Below, one piece after another: positions 5,132 to 6,973 of a DNA stretch of 6,973 bases. Each line of letters begins with the position of its first letter. Positions within the stretch are counted from its first letter, which is position 1. The notes under the pieces are model-generated. The model had not been told where the DNA came from, searched no databases, and saw only the letters and a list, made by a program, of their open reading frames with translations. The translations under genes were made by a program, and so were the position numbers. The DNA comes from Muribaculaceae bacterium (GTDB lineage Bacteria; Bacteroidota; Bacteroidia; Bacteroidales; Muribaculaceae): assembly GCA_029060585.1 (NCBI GenBank), contig JAIDTS010000300.1:1-6973 (forward strand), read 5' to 3'.

Positions 5132-6973
5132 ATGCCTACTTCTAAGGAAATCAGAGAATCGTTTAAACGGTTTTTTGAAAGCAAGGGTCATCATATTGTG
5201 CCCTCTGCTCCTATGGTCATCAAGGATGACCCTACTCTTATGTTTACAAATGCCGGTATGAATCAGTTCAAGGATATCATCCTCGGCAACCGTCCGGCGA
5301 AATATACCCGTGTGGCTGACTCTCAGAAGTGTCTGCGCGTCAGCGGAAAACACAACGATCTTGAGGAGGTCGGCCACGACACTTACCATCACACTATGTT
5401 CGAGATGCTCGGAAACTGGTCGTTTGGCGATTATTTTAAGAAAGAGGCTATCGACTGGGCATGGGAATATCTCGTGGATGTGCTTAAACTGAATCCGGAG
5501 CGACTGTATGCAACCGTTTTTGAAGGTTATGCTCCCGAAGGTCTCGAACGCGACAACGAGGCCGCCGGATACTGGGAGGCACATCTTCCCAAGAGCCATA
5601 TCATCAATGGCAACCGCCACGATAATTTCTGGGAAATGGGAGATACTGGACCCTGTGGTCCTTGCTCAGAGATTCATATCGACCTTCGTAGCGACACTGA
5701 GAGGGCTGAGGTTGATGGTGCTTCCCTTGTCAATAAAGACAATCCTCAGGTGATTGAGATCTGGAATCTTGTCTTCATGCAGTATGAGCGCAAGGCCGAC
5801 GGGCATCTTGAGCCCCTTCCTGCGAAGGTGATAGACACCGGCATGGGATTCGAACGCCTCTGCATGGCTCTCCAGGGTAAGAAATCAAACTACGATACAG
5901 ATGTCTTTACCCCTTACATTGCTAAGATTAGCGAGATTTCAGGAAAGGAATACGGCAAGGATAAGATGGTCGATGTGGCTATGCGTGTCTGCTCCGATCA
6001 TTGCCGTACTATTGCGTTCTCGATTGCTGACTCGCAGCTCCCGAGCAATGCGAAGGCCGGATATGTCATTCGTAGGATCCTTCGCCGTGCCGTGCGTTAC
6101 GCTTATACATTCCTGGATCAGAAGAATCCGTTCATATATCAGCTCGTCGATGTGATGGTCGATCAGATGGGTGATGCTTATCCCGAACTCGTGGCTCAGA
6201 AGGAACTCATCAAGAAGGTGATTAAGGAGGAGGAGGAATCATTCCTGCGCACTCTTGATAAGGGAATCGGACTCCTTGACAATCTCGTGGCTGCTGCTAA
6301 GAAAGACGGTAAGACTGAGATAAGCGGAAAGGACGCGTTCACTCTCTATGACACCTACGGTTTCCCACTTGACCTTACTGAACTCATCCTCCGCGAACAG
6401 GGTATGACCCTCGACCATAAGGGTTATGAGGAGGAGATGGATCGTCAGAAGCAACGTGCCCGGAATGCCGCCGCCATCGAGACCGGCGACTGGGTTGTGC
6501 TTAAGGAAGGTGAGCAGAAATTCGTGGGCTATGACGCAGTTGAAAACGAATGCCGCATCCTCCGTTATCGTAAGGTGAAGCAGAAAGGTAAGGAATTCTT
6601 CCAGATCATCCTCGACGAGACTCCTTTCTATGGCGAGATGGGCGGTCAGGTTGGCGACAAGGGCAAGCTGATCGATTCCAACGGAGATGAGATAGAGATT
6701 TTCGACACTAAGCGTGAGAACAATGTGAGCGTTCATCTGTCATATAGGCTCCCTGAGAATCCTGCTGATACATTCAAGGCTGTGATTGATACCGATGCCC
6801 GTGCAGCGATATCGGCCAACCATTCAGCGACACACCTTCTCCATGAGGCTCTTCGAGAGGTACTCGGCACCCATGTTGAGCAGAAGGGTTCTTATGTGTC
6901 GCCCGATTCGCTGCGGTTTGACTTCTCTCATTTCCAGAAGGTTACTCCTGAGGAGATTCGTAAGGTTGAGCAT
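5132..6973 (+). CDS. alaS: Alanine-tRNA ligase; C-terminus cut by window edge
   Basis: Alanyl-tRNA synthetase activates alanine with ATP and loads it on tRNA-Ala, and its editing domain clears Ser- and Gly-tRNA-Ala. The window contains 614 codons of an expected 870-880. The class II aminoacylation core is at the N-terminus: [12 protein letters not shown] (37-48), [20 protein letters not shown] (86-105), [11 protein letters not shown] (170-180), and the motif 3 region DTGMGFERL (235-243). The tRNA-recognition region follows, including [14 protein letters not shown] (310-323) and [10 protein letters not shown] (407-416). The editing domain begins before the edge, with the zinc-binding HSATH pair His564/His568 and RFDFSH (595-600). 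The distal editing residues and the C-Ala domain are outside. The start is supported by an in-frame TAA at 5114-5116 and by the conserved N-terminus. The gene has its own strong promoter. Nothing in the sequence is unusual for the family. Confidence 0.97.
   Translation, partial: MPTSKEIRESFKRFFESKGHHIVPSAPMVIKDDPTLMFTNAGMNQFKDIILGNRPAKYTRVADSQKCLRVSGKHNDLEEVGHDTYHHTMFEMLGNWSFGDYFKKEAIDWAWEYLVDVLKLNPERLYATVFEGYAPEGLERDNEAAGYWEAHLPKSHIINGNRHDNFWEMGDTGPCGPCSEIHIDLRSDTERAEVDGASLVNKDNPQVIEIWNLVFMQYERKADGHLEPLPAKVIDTGMGFERLCMALQGKKSNYDTDVFTPYIAKISEISGKEYGKDKMVDVAMRVCSDHCRTIAFSIADSQLPSNAKAGYVIRRILRRAVRYAYTFLDQKNPFIYQLVDVMVDQMGDAYPELVAQKELIKKVIKEEEESFLRTLDKGIGLLDNLVAAAKKDGKTEISGKDAFTLYDTYGFPLDLTELILREQGMTLDHKGYEEEMDRQKQRARNAAAIETGDWVVLKEGEQKFVGYDAVENECRILRYRKVKQKGKEFFQIILDETPFYGEMGGQVGDKGKLIDSNGDEIEIFDTKRENNVSVHLSYRLPENPADTFKAVIDTDARAAISANHSATHLLHEALREVLGTHVEQKGSYVSPDSLRFDFSHFQKVTPEEIRKVEH

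Overview
The window looks like ordinary chromosomal DNA of a Bacteroidota bacterium, most likely order Bacteroidales. The family Muribaculaceae is possible but is only an inference from the general look of the proteins. The case rests on three points. The promoters have the Bacteroidota form (a -33 TTTG, about 20 nt, then a -7 TAnnTTTG, here TAATTTTG). No start codon has a clear Shine-Dalgarno sequence, and the sequence just upstream is usually A/T-rich. The proteins read like Bacteroidales versions of LptB, MlaE/MlaF, a Rel/SpoT protein and AlaS.

Layout. On the minus strand, 1-1309 holds udk (uridine kinase) followed by lptB (LPS-export ATPase). They overlap by an ATGA, and lptB runs off the left edge. 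A 230-nt A/T-rich gap (1310-1539) separates this pair from the plus-strand genes and carries outward-facing promoter signals. On the plus strand come mlaE (1540-2286) and mlaF (2283-3053, again an ATGA overlap), then 34 nt later a RelA/SpoT-family gene (3088-5013). A 118-nt gap (5014-5131) with a textbook promoter and a small leader hairpin precedes alaS, which runs off the right edge after 614 codons. I see no RNA genes, mobile elements, CRISPR arrays or phage genes.

How the genes work together. LptB powers lipopolysaccharide export to the outer leaflet of the outer membrane. MlaE and MlaF form the inner-membrane core of the transporter that maintains phospholipid asymmetry of the same membrane. 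Two outer-membrane lipid systems therefore face away from each other across one regulatory gap. The third gene behind mlaE is an alarmone enzyme, which probably puts (p)ppGpp turnover in the same transcript as lipid transport. AlaS is housekeeping with its own promoter.

The two least ordinary things are inside familiar genes. LptB carries an acidic, probably disordered N-terminal extension of about 93 residues. The RelA/SpoT-family protein keeps every hydrolase residue I can place, but its synthetase site looks broken and it lacks most of the helical region between TGS and the Cys motif, so it is probably a dedicated (p)ppGpp hydrolase. I found no evidence of a wholly new multi-gene system.
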